Of a stretch of DNA of 64,000 bases, positions 36,545 to 49,479 are shown one piece after another. Under the pieces are notes generated by a model that saw nothing but the letters and a program-made list of their open reading frames with translations, was not told the DNA's origin and made no database searches. Each line of letters starts with the position of its first letter. The first letter of the stretch is position 1. The stretch comes from Lichenostomus cassidix (lineage: Eukaryota > Chordata > Aves > Passeriformes > Meliphagidae): positions 81,747,405 through 81,811,404 of the forward strand of contig CM039182.1 in assembly GCA_008360975.2 (NCBI GenBank). The letters are read 5' to 3'. The translations under genes were made by a program, and so were the position numbers.

Positions 36545-39027
36545 GCATATTTTGGTATTTGTTGTGTTGGGAATGATGTCACAATCTTGCTTTCTTCAGT
36601 ACAGCAGATACACATATCCCTCTCATACCTGCTCCCCTCCAGACCAAGTAGGTCTGTTATCCTGGGACTCTGTGTAGCACAGGAAGGAACAGCTGATTCC
36701 CAAAATCTCTGTCCCCACCATCTTCTTCACCTTCAGAGGCTGAAAAAGAAAAAAAAATACAATAAATACTTTGAATTGGGGAATAGAGAAGGCAGAGTCC
36801 AAAGTGTGATTACGTCTGTTGTGCAGCAGATGTAAAGCAATGGGTGGTGTATGCATATAGCAGCATTATATTCCATAGCACATTTCCCAGTGGAGGATCT
36901 GGAGGTGGATCTCCTCTTGCTCCCTGCAAATGCCATAGAGCAATGCCAGGAGATACTGGCAGAGCTGACCCACGAGTGACAACCAGTGCTTCTCCATCAG
37001 TCTGCTTTGAACAGGGAGAAGATAGATGCAGAGCTGTGAGCAAACTGTCAGTGATGGCCTGGGAGGCTCAGATGCCACAACGCCATCCTTGTTTGCTCCT
37101 GACCTCTGCCTGTTGACCTTGCCAGTCCAACAGCGTGATAACCTTTAGAGTTGCTCTGATCCTTTCCTGTGCAGATACCCAGCCAGGTCTGTTGCAGGAG
37201 AGGTGTTTGCTAAATTCCCTACCCTGAGAAGGTCTGTATTGTGAAGTACTGTTGACAGACAGTTTCCCTGGAGGTCAGACTTCCTGGGGAATGTGAAGTG
37301 GGTGGAGGCCGAAGTGTCACAGATTGTTCTGTTCATCCCAAATTCATCTCCTACCTCCTACATTTGCCTGAGCAGTTGAACAAGTTCTAGTTTATAGGTT
37401 ATTGGAAAGTGTGTCCAAGTCTTCCCTTAGTAGCCTTCTGGAGTGGCAGACATGCCACTCTCCTGAACTATTGATGGCCCATCCATGGAGCTGGGAAATT
37501 TCTGGAGTGCAGACAAACTGCACCCAGACATCTTGTGATGTGTGATGCTTCCAGGAAACAAGAAATCAGTGCTTCATTGGGAAAATTAGTCCAGCAGGAC
37601 TTGCAGGGGGAGAAGCTAAGGCAGACAAGGAAATTTCTCATTAGCATATGGAGCAGGGCACAGAGAAACCGGATGGGACAGGTTGGAAGACAGTTCCTGC
37701 TCTGGTGCAAAAGCTGGAAGTCACAGTTTCTGTGACTTCAGTTCAGTTTTCACCGGCAGCTTCAGTCCCCACGGGCAGTCAGGTGGAATAAGGTGCTCAG
37801 TGGTCACTCCTGGGTGAACACCTAGCGTAAGGCAGGGTGGTGTGGCACAGGTGCAGAACTGAACCACACTGCCAGCCAGCAACTCGAGCCTTTGTGTGGG
37901 CTACATTAATGTTTTAAACTGAAAGGTCTCTGCATGGTGCTCCTCTGGCAGGTGGCAGCAGGAGCCACGGTCATTAATTTAACATAATGGAAGTTATTTA
38001 CCTGTTTCATATAACTGAAGTATCTACCCAGTGGGGAAGCCAAAAGAAAAGAGCAAGGTCTCTGCAAAGGGAGACCAGAGCCAAGCAGCCCCTCTGTGGC
38101 CTTGCACCACTGCTCTGTGAAATGGTACAAGATTAATGAAGGAAGTGATGAGAAAGCTGTTTCAGTGATGAGGAAGGTGTAATAGATGTGCCTGGCCAAA
38201 CAGTGTTCTGCTGCCACAGGGAACTGCTCTTGTGGTGCTGAAAGCACTGAAATTTGTCACAGTCTGTGTCCATACTGTCTGCAGGGTCAAAAAGCTGAAG
38301 TGATGGAATGAACTCTTCTTTTTCATACCCAGGCCTCCTCAGCAAGCAAATTATTTGGTTAGTCCAGTAGGGACTCTGGATGGCTTGAAGTCAAGCCTTG
38401 AGGGAACACAGGTAGTAAAACAGCTTGCAGGGGAGACTTCCCCTGTACTCAGACTGTCCTTATCCACATATTCCATGACTAACAAAAAACTGAACAAATT
38501 TGGTCTATGATATCTCTTTACACATTCCTAATAAATTCATGTTTCTTAGTATCTTAAATAGTAGAAACATATCTGTTAATTTTGTTCATTATTACACTTT
38601 CTCACCAGTTTGCCAAGTGCAAACTGAACTAATTTGCCATCTACAGACAGGCCCCTCCTGTCCTTTGGAGCAGGACTGGTTGATCCACTTACAGTGCATA
38701 AAGACATCCTTGAGTGATGCAATGACTTTCAAATAAGGGAGGTATCTGGGTATGAAAACAGACTGACCTCTGGCAGATATTTCTCCTACATATTCAGCTG
38801 GAGAGCTGCTTTCAGGCTCAGCCATTTATTAGTGACAGAAGACAGCATTTAAAGCTCAGGTCTGGCAGCAGCCCTCAGCTCCATGTGGAGCAGGGTGCAG
38901 CTGATGAAGGGCATCTCAGACTCTTGTTGTGGTAGAGAAGCATCTGCCACTAGCTGGAGATTCAGAGCTCTGAACTCCCATTGCACTACTAATTTGATAT
39001 TGATGTTGTTTGGGGCTGGCAGGAAGG

Positions 39028-39090
39028 TGGTGTTTTTGGTTGGGTTTTTTTTTGTTTGTTTTTTGTTTTGTTTTGCTTTTTTTTTCTCTG
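39028..39090. repeat. T-rich low-complexity tract
   Basis: T runs interrupted by single or double G residues. It could be the A-tail of a decayed minus-strand insertion, but no element body is recognisable next to it. Confidence 0.75.
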
Positions 39091-42000
39091 GTAGAATAAT
39101 ATTGGCCAGTGATTTTCTTGTTTTTACTGAGTTTGCAAAAAAGGAGTTACCTGTGGTTCAGTGAAAAGTTCATATGTGTATTGTTTACTTCTATTTAAAT
39201 GCAGCAGAATTTTAAGGCCAAGTGTGGTAGAAAATGTTATTTAAATTGAACAAGTGCACAGAAGCATTTCTAGAAAGATTAGGGGACCAAATGTCATATC
39301 TTCATAGGAGAATTAAAAGATTTTGTCTTGTTTAGTATAACTCAGCAAAGACTGAGTAGGGCTGTGATAACACTTTAAAAATATATTTGAGAAGTAAATG
39401 TCAGAGAGGGATATTGACTTCATCAGGTGATTAAATGGCAGTACAGTGAGTAATCCTGAATACATCTGCACTGGAAATCTAAAGGCTTCCAGGTATATGA
39501 TGACAGAAGAGTTTGAATACTCTCCTGAGCACTGGAAGGAGTAGCTTGCAGTCTGGTAGCATGGAGCCTGAGAAGTTTATGGGCATAATTGTACAACACA
39601 ATGGAATAGGAAAGTGCCTGAAGAGAGAAAATTAAGCTTATATTATGAGTCCCTGGGCATCTGGTGTGTCAGTATCCCCAAGTGTGTGAGAAAATAGATT
39701 AGATCACTGTCAATTTGCGTTATAATAATTTCATGCCTCAGGGCTTCCACTGGAGTTGGGAAAGATTTTATTTTATTCTTCCTGATGCATGATTTGTCCT
39801 CTGCTGCTCTTTTTTTGCCATCCTCTGCAGGTTGGAAGATAGATTGTTATAGGCGTCATTAAAATCTTAGGGTTCCTGCATCCTGCTGATATAGTCAAGA
39901 TTAGGCCAGCCTCTAGACCTGGAACTCTTTTAAAAGAGTTATTTACCTAGGACAGCTTGGTAGGCTCCATTGATTTAATTTATAGCATGGGACAAAGCCT
40001 CCTTCCTAGAATCAAATGGAGTTATATTTAGCTAATTCTTTGCAAACATACAAACACATTGTTTTCAGCAAGCAAGCTATTTATTAACGTCTGCTTCTTT
40101 TGCCTGTCTGAGCTGTCTCAATGCTTACTAGTATCTCACTGGGCACCTTTGACTGTTCATTTTTTGTCTGCCTCCTTTCATCCTCCAAAGTGATAGCATC
40201 ACTGATTTTTAGAAGGATATTCAGAAGAAATGCATTTTCAGCAACAAACAGCAAGAATGAAGAAATACACAAAAATGTTCACTCCTGGAATGTTAAAGCC
40301 TGTAGAGGTACACGTGTGATTCCTAGGTTCCTGTTGCCACATCCTCCGAAATTACCTTCTCCTTGGTGTTGGAAGTCCATCTGGCAATGCTGATCTCTTT
40401 TACTGACTTAGATAAACAACATTCTTGAGGTGACCTTCACTCAACACACACGATAAGCCCAGGTAAATGCAAAGGATACCTGGGTAAATGAATGGCTATT
40501 TTATCAGTGATAGCTTTCGAGAATGAATGAGGTAAACAATATCCATGGAAAATAAGGTTGGCTATCTGATTTTTAAGTCTGAGTTTTAAGCACAACATTT
40601 GAAATGCTCAGGAGAAGCTTTTTATGTTTTATGGTGCTCACGTTCATGTATTGCTACTTACTGACTAAAAGACATTTGCATTTGGCAATTCTGAATCATG
40701 GAACTCTGTGTCAGAGGTGACCTTCTCATATACTCACACAAGTATTTTTAAATTCTTGCACTCATACACAAATTCAAGATGTGACCACTACTGTAAAGAG
40801 CAGAAATCACTCACAAATTTCTCCCCAAATAAAGGTACAGGGCATCCTTTACCTTGTTCCCCCTTCAGCCTTGACATCTTCTGGCCACATTTTTGTTGTA
40901 CAATATCATCTTTGAAGTAATTCTGCACCTGCTCAGTGAGGAAGCCGTATCGCATGGAATAGTTGGAGGAATGGCAACTGTATGCTGGTCCCTCCACTAT
41001 GGATGCAAAATTTTTTTTTGTGCGACTCTCTGAATTCTGACTAGAATTTTTAAAGATCTGAGATCATGAACTTTTCTAAGCTCCTGCATACAGAGAGCCA
41101 GGGCCATCAGTGAGGCCTTGCAACAATCCTGCTTTTAACTGGGTGCAAACAGTATGAATCTGAGCCCTAGGTAGCCCCTTTTTTTTGCAGTGTATCCTGT
41201 TCATGGATGGCTCTACCTCCTGCCTCAGCTCAGCAGCTGAGGGCTGTTGCCATTTGTCAATGCCCAGCCGCTGAGCCTGAAAGCAGCACTCCAGGTGTTC
41301 CAGTACTTTGGTTCACAGGGATGTCACTTACTACCTGCTCAGAGCACCAGACTAACCCAGTGCTTGGCAAAAGCACTGTAGGTCATCTAAGCAACAGATG
41401 GATGTCTGTGTAAACTGCACAAAATTAACACTGAGAGACCAACTATAGCTAAACTTCAAAGGCAGAAGGCTGAAATTTCAGTAATTTTTGGCTTCTGAAG
41501 TTTTTAAACTGCATCACAGACCTCTTTCTCCCTGAAGTGACAGAACACAGTGAAGTTCAATAGTACAAAGTACAAAGTGCTGAGGGGCCAATGATAAGGA
41601 ATTTTTACATAAATCTGGAGAAGCAAAGAAAGAAGGGATAAAGAAAGAAGGATGTGTTGGTAGAAGGGATTAAAAAGATGTGCTGCCTGAGTGACGCAGC
41701 TTTAAAAGAACAGATTGATGTGACTGAAGATGACACTCAGTGAGGTACTTTCAGTAGAGATGGGGAAGTATTAGAACCTTTGTATAAGGTGATGATAAGA
41801 TCCCATTTGGATTCCAGAACAACACACACTCCGCTTTGATGCCAGCTAAACACTTTTTCTTTGACCCCAGTCAATCCTTTACCTCCATATTCCCTTAAAT
41901 CTCACCATATTATCTCATTTTTGTCTTTACAGCACACAGCCTTAAGAAAGGTCACTTGCAATGTATTTATGGCCAATGAACTCTTCCTCCTTTATCGTAA

Positions 42001-42454
42001 GATATTAACATTAGCCTGATCATCATCTCAACAGTAAGAGACATATTTTAGCTTCTTTTCTCTCAATGCTAATTATAAATCCCAACTTACTACGCAAAAA
42101 AAAAAATTCAAAAGGTGACAAAGGACCAGAGAAGCTAAATTCTTTTAAAAATACTTAGATTAGTTGCAAGATTACTGATAATGGCTCAGTTTCTTTAAAA
42201 TGAGGAGTGTGTATTTGCTTACTTTCCTACAGTATCGCCAGGAACTGAGAACAGGTCCTCACACCTGATCTTGGAGAAGCTGCTGCTGCCACCAGCTGGT
42301 AGTTCCCTCGTCCTTGGCTGGAGAGATGAACAGGTAGTTTACACAAAGAATTCCCAGGGAGACGGGTGGTCCCTGAAAGAGACACATCTACAGAAAGTTA
42401 CAGAAACACTGATCCAGTCCACAGTACATTTTGGAATAAGACAAAAGACCTGTA

Positions 42455-42575
42455 TTATGTGTAGATGTGGCACTTAGGGACATGGTTTCGTGGTAGACTT
42501 GGCAGTGCTGGGTTAATGGTTGAATGCAATCATCTTGGAGGTTTTTTCCAACCTACATGTTTCTATGGTTCTATG
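42455..42575 (+). mobile_element. CR1 LINE extreme 3' end
   Basis: TAGATGTGGCACTTAGGGAC, CTTGGCAGTGCTGGGTTAAT and TTTTTTCCAACCTACATG are followed by TTTCTATGGTTCTATG. This is the last ~120 bases of one CR1 subfamily and belongs to the same type as the fragments at 59144 and 62225. Confidence 0.85.
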
Positions 42576-43414
42576 TTAATAGGGCCAACTGATGATAACA
42601 TTCCCAGTTATCAGTTAACCATGGGCATGGCTACAATAGTAAGCCTACTGAATTCATAGCATCAGGAGCTCAAAATTAGGGGTCACTGTGTAGCAGATCA
42701 TCACTATCTGATGGCATAGAGGAGTTCTGCAGACCTGCAGTGCATGATACAGAAGAAGCACAAGGCTTGGGGGAGCAGGGACCAACACCATTGCAGGAAC
42801 CAACACTAGATTGCAATGTGCAGGTCACCTTCCCTTTTCTGCTGAAATTGAAAAAAATAGAAACACTGAAAAAGATGAAATTCATTAAAGAAAAAGGTAT
42901 AAAGAATTCAATGTGTTTAATTTATCATATAGAAGCCTGAGAGGTGATTCAATTATTTGATTAAAGCACAGAATAGATATGTATTCTATCTATATCTAAA
43001 CTAACTGGGAAATAAAGTATTTCTTCATCAGTTAGACAGAGATGTGAAAAGAATCGATAGCTATAAATTAGAATCTTCCTCAGGCGACTTCTGTAAATAA
43101 AACCTATCTGAAGACTGGATGCTGGGCACAAACAGTAAAGCATCTTTCACAGTGATGCAGGCAGATTGTAGAGACAGTGGGATATCAACATGCAGGAGTG
43201 TGAAGAATGAGTTTAAAATTGAAGAGTCATTTGAATGCCTCTCCCAAACAATAGCAGGGGGAGAGTCTTCAGCACACTGCCTGCCTGTCTCATAGTGCCT
43301 TTCCAGAATGAATTTCTACTGACATGGTAAGGTATACCAGAGAGCCAGCTGGCTGGGACTGTGTCCGAAGAGTACACATGAACTGAAGGAACCATAAAGA
43401 TATGGTTCAAGCCT

Positions 43415-43685
43415 TGGACAAGGGGGGATGGTTTTAAACTCAAGAAAAGAGATTTAGATTAGATGTTAGGAAGAAGTTCTTCAATGTGAGGGCAGTGAGA
43501 CACTGGAACAGGTTGCCCAGAGAAGCTGTGGGTGCCCCATCCCTGAAAGTATTCAAGGCCAGGTTTGATGAGGCTTTGAGCAACCTGGTCTAGTTGTCAT
43601 GCCCATGGAAGGGAAGTTGGAACTAGATGATCTTTAAGGCCCCTTACAAACCATTCTGTCCTTTTATATTCTATCCTTCTATGAT
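43415..43685 (+). mobile_element. CR1 LINE 3' fragment
   Basis: The block reads ATGTTAGGAAGAAGTTCTTC, ACTGGAACAGGTTGCCCAGA, GTGCCCCATCCCTGAAAGT and GAACTAGATGATCTTTAAGG, the standard CR1 3' end, with a weak tail (CATTCTGTCC). Confidence 0.9.
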
Positions 43686-46049
43686 ACTCTAGCCTCAAGT
43701 CAGTAGTGCCAGTAGTTCCATACCAGCTGTGACCATGGCTCTTCACAACTTGCTTATCTAAACTCTTTTCAGGGGCATAACCCTAAAGGCTAAGTAAATG
43801 TTCTGATTTTCTGATTTGTCCCTTGGTTTGAACCCATGTGGCCATTACTTCATTTTTCTTGTAAACTGTGACTAACAGATCTACCTTAGAAAAATGAGAA
43901 GTGACAGGGAAGGACACAAACACAGGAGCACAGGCACCCACACTGTTTAACAGCGACAAAGGTACCCAGACAGCTTTTCATCTGGACCACCCATATTCCT
44001 TCAGAACTGCTTTCAGGTACATTTCAGGATTTGGAATACAAATAAGGGCTGCTCCATGCCAGCTGGATGCAGTGCTGGAAACTGGTCCTAGGTTCTTTTC
44101 ATTTGCTAGCACACATATGGTCTGGGCATCTTAGACATTCTTACTGCTCAGGATATTCCTATGCCTTCTTTCTTGCATCTCTGGTAATGAAAAAAGTATC
44201 AGTTTTAAATACAGGGTGCTACATTCTGAGTTACAGGGAAAAAAAATAAAAAGCAGTAATAGGCAAATCAACCTTACCTGTTAGTATTGCATAACCAGAG
44301 GAGCATTTTTCTAGGAGTATGATCATACATATATATGTATTTTTCACACCTGAGGGAAAAAAATAGATACTTGACGACTATTGAAAGCAACTCTGCATTT
44401 TAGAGAAATAGGCCTTAATTTTGCTTTAATTGACATGTGGCAGCAATATGTATGTAACATAAACTGAGTCTGATGAATAAGTTTAATATTCCAGGGGGAA
44501 AAACTCAGATAATTCCACTGATTTCTCAGCATATTTTTTAAAAACAAAATTAAGAATTAATTCTTTATGGGATATTTAAGATACTATGAAATAAAAGGTT
44601 TCAGTATTGCAGATCTAGATGAGTTATCACTACACTATCAAAATAGTATTCCTGTCCTGAAACATATATGTAAGTCCTTTGCTGTGTCTTGCTGACCTCC
44701 TCAGAGACAATGTTGTGAGAACAGACTGTCATCTGGTGTCCTTCACCATCAATAGAAAGAGTCTCATGGGTCTCAGTTATCTTTGGATCAGGTCCCAGAA
44801 CATTCCCATATCTGCAGGACTTGGAAGACCAGAAAATTATCTTATGAACAAAATCCTGCTGCTTCTTAGATAAATAAATTTAGATGATCTCAGTAAGACT
44901 GAGATCCAGCCATGATGCATAAATGCATCATCCTGCTAATTTGTTGTAAGACATGTATTATTTCAAGTCATTAATGAGCACATTACTAAACACCAAATCT
45001 GTATGGAAATTATAATTACAGCTCTTATTCAGCTGCATAATTGATTTTAAAAAATTGTTTATTTTATTGTATCACATTATTTTTACGCAGTAAAATGTGA
45101 CAATAGCACATGCTTCTGAGTCAGTTGAAAAACATCCTAAACAAAATTACCATCAGCCTGACATATCAAGAGAAGGTAAATGGTATCCTCTGTGCTGTTC
45201 ACATCTATATCCTCTGCTTCTCTTCTGCTTATTACCTGTTGTAATTAAAACAATGAAGGAGAGATGGCTTGCAGAATGGAATTCGTAGACAGGTGATGCT
45301 CCCAGTTAATGACCTGAAATTTCAACCTCCATTTCTTCGTCTGCAGAATGAGGAAGAAGTGATTTAATCACGCAGAAGAAAAGCAAAAAGACAGGAGAGA
45401 AAACACGTACCACTGGAACTCGATGTGTTTTACTTTTTATTAATTTTCCTCCACTTTACTGCCAGCAGCAGAGAACAGGAGCTGGGAGGAGAGTCATAGT
45501 TCTAGAAATGGACAAACAAATGAATTATTTGTTGCTTTTTGTATTCATAAGAAGTTAGCTGTCTCAGCCCTTTCAGTAATGAATCTTAAACACCATGTTG
45601 TGTCATATTATATTGGACAAGTCATTTATCTGGAGTATATGTACCACTAAATAAGAAAACAGTGAGCTGAGCTTTTTCCAGACCCCAAGGCTGTATAAAC
45701 AGTCTCAAATCAATCTTTTGTATGCACTGCTTGGTAAGAAACCATTATGCGATCTGTCTGCATCCTTCATAGCACAGGTCATCGTTTGACATTCCAAGCA
45801 GGGAGGACCTCAAAGCAGTAATGCCCCAGATTCAGATGAAGGTTCCCTCTGGGCTAGTATCCCCTGGTCAGCAGAAATCAGAAATAAATGCTGGAGAGTA
45901 AAGACAAGAAAAACTTCTATGAGACCTCTCCTGACTACCCTTCTGGTCTGGGGCTACGTTCAGTTCATGGGATTTCCTAAGCCAGGTGTGGTTTACCTAC
46001 TTCTCCCTGACTGTCTACCAAGCATTTGTCCCATTTTCCCTTCAACACA
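43686..46049. other. Spacer between UBE2QL1 and MED10, middle part
   Basis: AT-rich unique sequence between two LINE remnants, with no gene seen. Confidence 0.6.
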
Positions 46050-47245
46050 GCTAACTGTTTGCTGTCCATAACATCCATTAGCAAACACTCCCACAGGGCT
46101 CATGAACTTTGTATGACAAAAATCACTGCTTTTTGCATGTTTTGAAGTGGTCTCTTCTTGGCTTTATTTTGGTGGCCCCTAGTTTTTGTGCTGAAAGACA
46201 GTCTAGGCTGTAGACCACTCATGCCTTTGTAAATATAGTGAAGTATTTGCCGTAAGTCTCAGTAGTGGGCTCTCTCTCAAGCTGAAGAGTCCCTGCCTAT
46301 TCATGTCGTCCTGTTAAAGAAGTCATTTCATATCTAGTTATCTTGGCAGCCCTGCTCTGACTCCTTTCCAGGTCTACTCCAGGGAATGAGAACTGCAGAC
46401 ACTATTCAAAGGTTGGGGCAAAATGAGGATTTATGCAGTAGCACAATGAAATTTTCTGCTTTGTTCGCACATTCCTTTCTGGACAATTCCTAACTCTCCA
46501 CATGACTTCTGATCACTACTGAGTGCTGAGCTGATGTTTTCAAAGAACTTTCTATTCTGATCCTCAGGTCGTGCTCCTGTATGGTAATGGTCAAGAGGTC
46601 ATGAATCTTCATGTGAAACTAGGAGTTTTTTGTTTGCTATGTGCATCGCTGATCCATCTTAAAGCCTTTCCAGGTCCTTCTACAGTTTCCTATAACCTGT
46701 ATTCATCCTTAGTCTGCCAAATAACTTTCTCACAAGCCAATTTTCTCATCATACCATCTGATCTCTTTTCTGGGTCATCTATCAACACATTAAATGGCAC
46801 AGTTTTCAGCCGAGCTCCCTGCTGAACTCCTCTGGGATCAGTTCTTCCCTTGCAAGAATTAAATGTTTGCCCCTGTCCTGCATTTCCTATCTGGAATTCA
46901 GTTCTTTATTCAGTCTAGCATTTCTCCCCTTATTCCTCTGCTTTAATTCCTTAAAAGGTTTTGCTCAAGGATTTCACTAAGAACTGATGGAAAATCAAGG
47001 AGATTGTATTGTTTAGATCACTCTTATCTACATGGTTGCTGACCCCTTGAAAAACTCATTAGAGGTTTGCAAAACAGGATTTTCTTTCATGTAATCTGTG
47101 CTACTCTTCCCAAATGGGTCATATTGATCCATATGGCCTCTCATTCCATCCTTTATTACAAACCCTACTTAACTGCCAGTGCAGATGTCCAGCTTACAAG
47201 TCTGTAATTGCCCACTCCCTGTATGAAAATCAAGGTATGAGTGCA
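46050..47245 (-). mobile_element. Probable ancient CR1-related LINE, heavily diverged
   Basis: Read in reverse complement, scattered matches to CR1-like sequence occur in order: CTGACTCCTTTCCAGGTCTA, TAAAGCCTTTCCAGGTCCTT, AGCTCCCTGCTGAACTCCTC, AAATCAAGGAGATTGTATTG and GGTTGCTGACCCCTTG. Divergence is much greater than in the other copies, so the family call and both ends are tentative. Confidence 0.45.
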
Positions 47246-47349
47246 ATATGCAAGGTATGAATGCACTTACATCATGAGCCATGACATTTTCTTTCTAAAT
47301 CTTTCTATGTACCATTGATGAATTCAGTTATTTGTCAGACTGACTTGCT

Positions 47350-47386
47350 TTCTTTCTCTCTCTCTCTCTCTCTCTGTCTCTCTCAC
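47350..47386. repeat. TC microsatellite
   Basis: Ten TC units, one TG interruption and four more TC units. Confidence 0.95.
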
Positions 47387-47555
47387 TGGAACACAAGTTT
47401 CTCATTTTTACATTTTACCCCTGAACATGAAAACAATGCCCAAGTCAATGATCATGAGAAAAATTTAACAAGTGGTAATATATTTGCAGCAAATGTTAAC
47501 CTTAAAAGCACTGCATACATTTATCTAACAGAATTCATTAATCTAACCTGACCAG

Positions 47556-47605
47556 GCTAGTAAATATAGATTTACAGTGAGCTAGTAAATATAGATTTAC
47601 AGTGA
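47556..47605. repeat. Perfect 25-base tandem duplication
   Basis: The 25-base unit beginning GCTAGTAAATATAGATTTAC occurs twice head to tail without a mismatch (47556-47580 and 47581-47605), followed by the first four bases of a third unit (GCTA). Confidence 0.95.
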
Positions 47606-48454
47606 GCTATGAACCCAATGCTTTCATACAAAGAGGAAGAAGTTTTAACTGTACCTCAAAGTCCTTGTTTGTTACTGAATTTAAAGCAAGTGGTTCTTAC
47701 CTCTGTACTTCCACTGGATGTGTTTGCCCATATGCAAAGATGCACATAAACTCTTCTGTTTGAATCCCAACCTCCTGTGCTTGCAGAGCCAAGTCTGACA
47801 CTATCATTTGTATTTACATTGTTCTTTCAAAACTTGACCCCCTCTTCCTCATGTTCGGATCTAACTCGGTAAGGGCACCCTATTCTACATTCTTCCTTTC
47901 AAATATTATAAAAAGTTATTTTTTTCCTTAGACCAAGATCTTGAATGCAATCAGTGCAAAGTAGCTGTGTTAAAATGTTGTAATCCTGACTTCTGCTGCC
48001 CAGAGAATATTCTATTAACTATGGAAACAGGCTGGTCAGCAACTGCTGATGAATATAGACTGGGTTTATTTTATCATAGGGTGACAATACTTGTCAAGGC
48101 CTAGAACAGATAAATTGCTTTCTGCATCCTAGGATTGTTTTTTAATTTCACATTTGCACAGTCCTGTATTTTCCTTCATATTCAGTGCTCTTTACAGTCA
48201 CACGCTTTTTAACTTTAGGCTAGTATATTTAAACCTATGAGCTCCCAAATAGTGCTTAATATTTTGCAAAGACCCAATTTTCTGCTGCTGATCTAGCGTG
48301 GTAAGCCAGAACAGAAAATGATAATTTGACAGTGTTGTCATGATATCATAAATTGAAAAAACAAAGATACATCCGAAAACTTAAGAACTGCCGATTTTAA
48401 TGGTTCTCATTGTGGAACAGAAATTGCTGCAAGTTATAGCTACAGAATGCATAA

Positions 48455-48925
48455 AACACATTAAATCCCAGTTTGGGATGGAAGGTATCATCCAGCTACA
48501 AACCCCTGTCATGGGCAGGGACACCTTCGGCTGGATGAGGTTGCTCAGAGCCCTGTCCAGCCTGGCCTTGAACACTTCCAGGGATGGGACATCCACAGCT
48601 TCTCTGGGCAACCTGTTCCACTGTCTCCCCATGCTCACAGTAAAGAATTTATTTCCAATATCTTATCTAACCCTACTCTCTCAGTTTGAAGCCATTCCCC
48701 CTTGCCCTGTCACTACATGCTCTTGTAAAAAGTCCCTCTCCATCTTTTTTGTAGACTCCCTTCCAATACTGGAATACTTTTCCAGGCTGAACAGGCTTTT
48801 CCCAACTGTCTCAAATTTTCCTCACAGAAGCAGTGCTCCATCCCTCTAATCAACTTGGTGGCCTCCTCTGGACACTCTCCAAGGGTCCATGTCCTTCCTG
48901 TGCTTGGGACTCCAAGGCTGGATGA
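48455..48925 (-). mobile_element. CR1 LINE 3' fragment upstream of MED10
   Basis: The order is CATGGGCAGGGACACC, CAGCCTGGCCTTGAACACTT, TTCTCTGGGCAACCTGTTCC, AGTTTGAAGCCATTCCCCCT and GTGGCCTCCTCTGGACACTC, diagnostic for CR1 in reverse complement. The terminal octamer tail is missing or decayed. Two overlapping open frames here come from the repeat. Confidence 0.9.
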
Positions 48926-49084
48926 GTTATCGCCTGACATTACTGGACTGATCAGATTCAACCTGAAACAGACATACTGGAAACAAGCTATTTATAAAAC
49001 ATACAGTTATTGTGATGTGCCATGGGGGTTTAATCATGTTGGATAACCTTCCCACAGGGATGAATGATAGCTGGATTAATATAG

Positions 49085-49357
49085 AATGATTCATGATAGG
49101 AGAAGAAGAAACAGGTTCAAGCTGAGAGGGTGTGGGTTTAGACTGGATATTAGGAAGAAATTCTCTACTGTGTGGGTGGTGAGGCACTGGAATAGGTTGC
49201 CCAAAGAAGCCATGGATGCCCCATCCCTGGAGCTGCAAAAGCCAGGACTGGATGGCGCTCTGAGCCACCTGGTCCAGTGGGAGGTTTCTCTGCCTGTGGC
49301 AGGGCATTGTAACTAGATGATCTCCTCCACCCCAAGCCGCTCTGCGACTCTGCGTTT
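49085..49357 (+). mobile_element. CR1 LINE 3' fragment abutting the MED10 promoter
   Basis: The block reads CTGGATATTAGGAAGAAATT, AATAGGTTGCCCAAAGAAGC, GATGCCCCATCCCTGGAGCT and TAACTAGATGATCTCCTCC, and ends in a CpG-bearing tail, CTCTGCGACTCTGCG. It is in opposite orientation to the copy at 48455-48925 and about 120 bases from the MED10 GC-rich promoter. Confidence 0.88.
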
Positions 49358-49479
49358 CCACGTTTTGCCGTTCCCCAGATGGTTCCACAGTGGGGTCTAT
49401 TAGGAAGCAGAACCCCTGCCTGTGAGCGCCTCTATTTGCCACGCAGGCCAGGGCAGCGCTGACAGCCGGCAGGCAGCAG

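Larger units (their letters stand above)
36351..42454. other. Spacer between UBE2QL1 and MED10, left part
   Basis: Unique sequence with a GT microsatellite, a T-rich tract and poly-A/T runs. I recognise no exon, repeat family or RNA gene. Confidence 0.6.
47246..48454. other. Spacer between UBE2QL1 and MED10, right part
   Basis: Unique AT-rich sequence with the TC microsatellite and the 25-base tandem duplication; no gene seen. Confidence 0.6.

Noticed and set aside
20287..47386. Possible CRISPR-like or satellite arrays among the tandem repeats
   Set aside because: All are simple microsatellites or a two-copy duplication; none has spaced repeats with unique spacers, and the genome is vertebrate.
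48400..48849. A 149-codon plus-strand open frame
   Set aside because: Most of it is the antisense strand of a CR1 copy.
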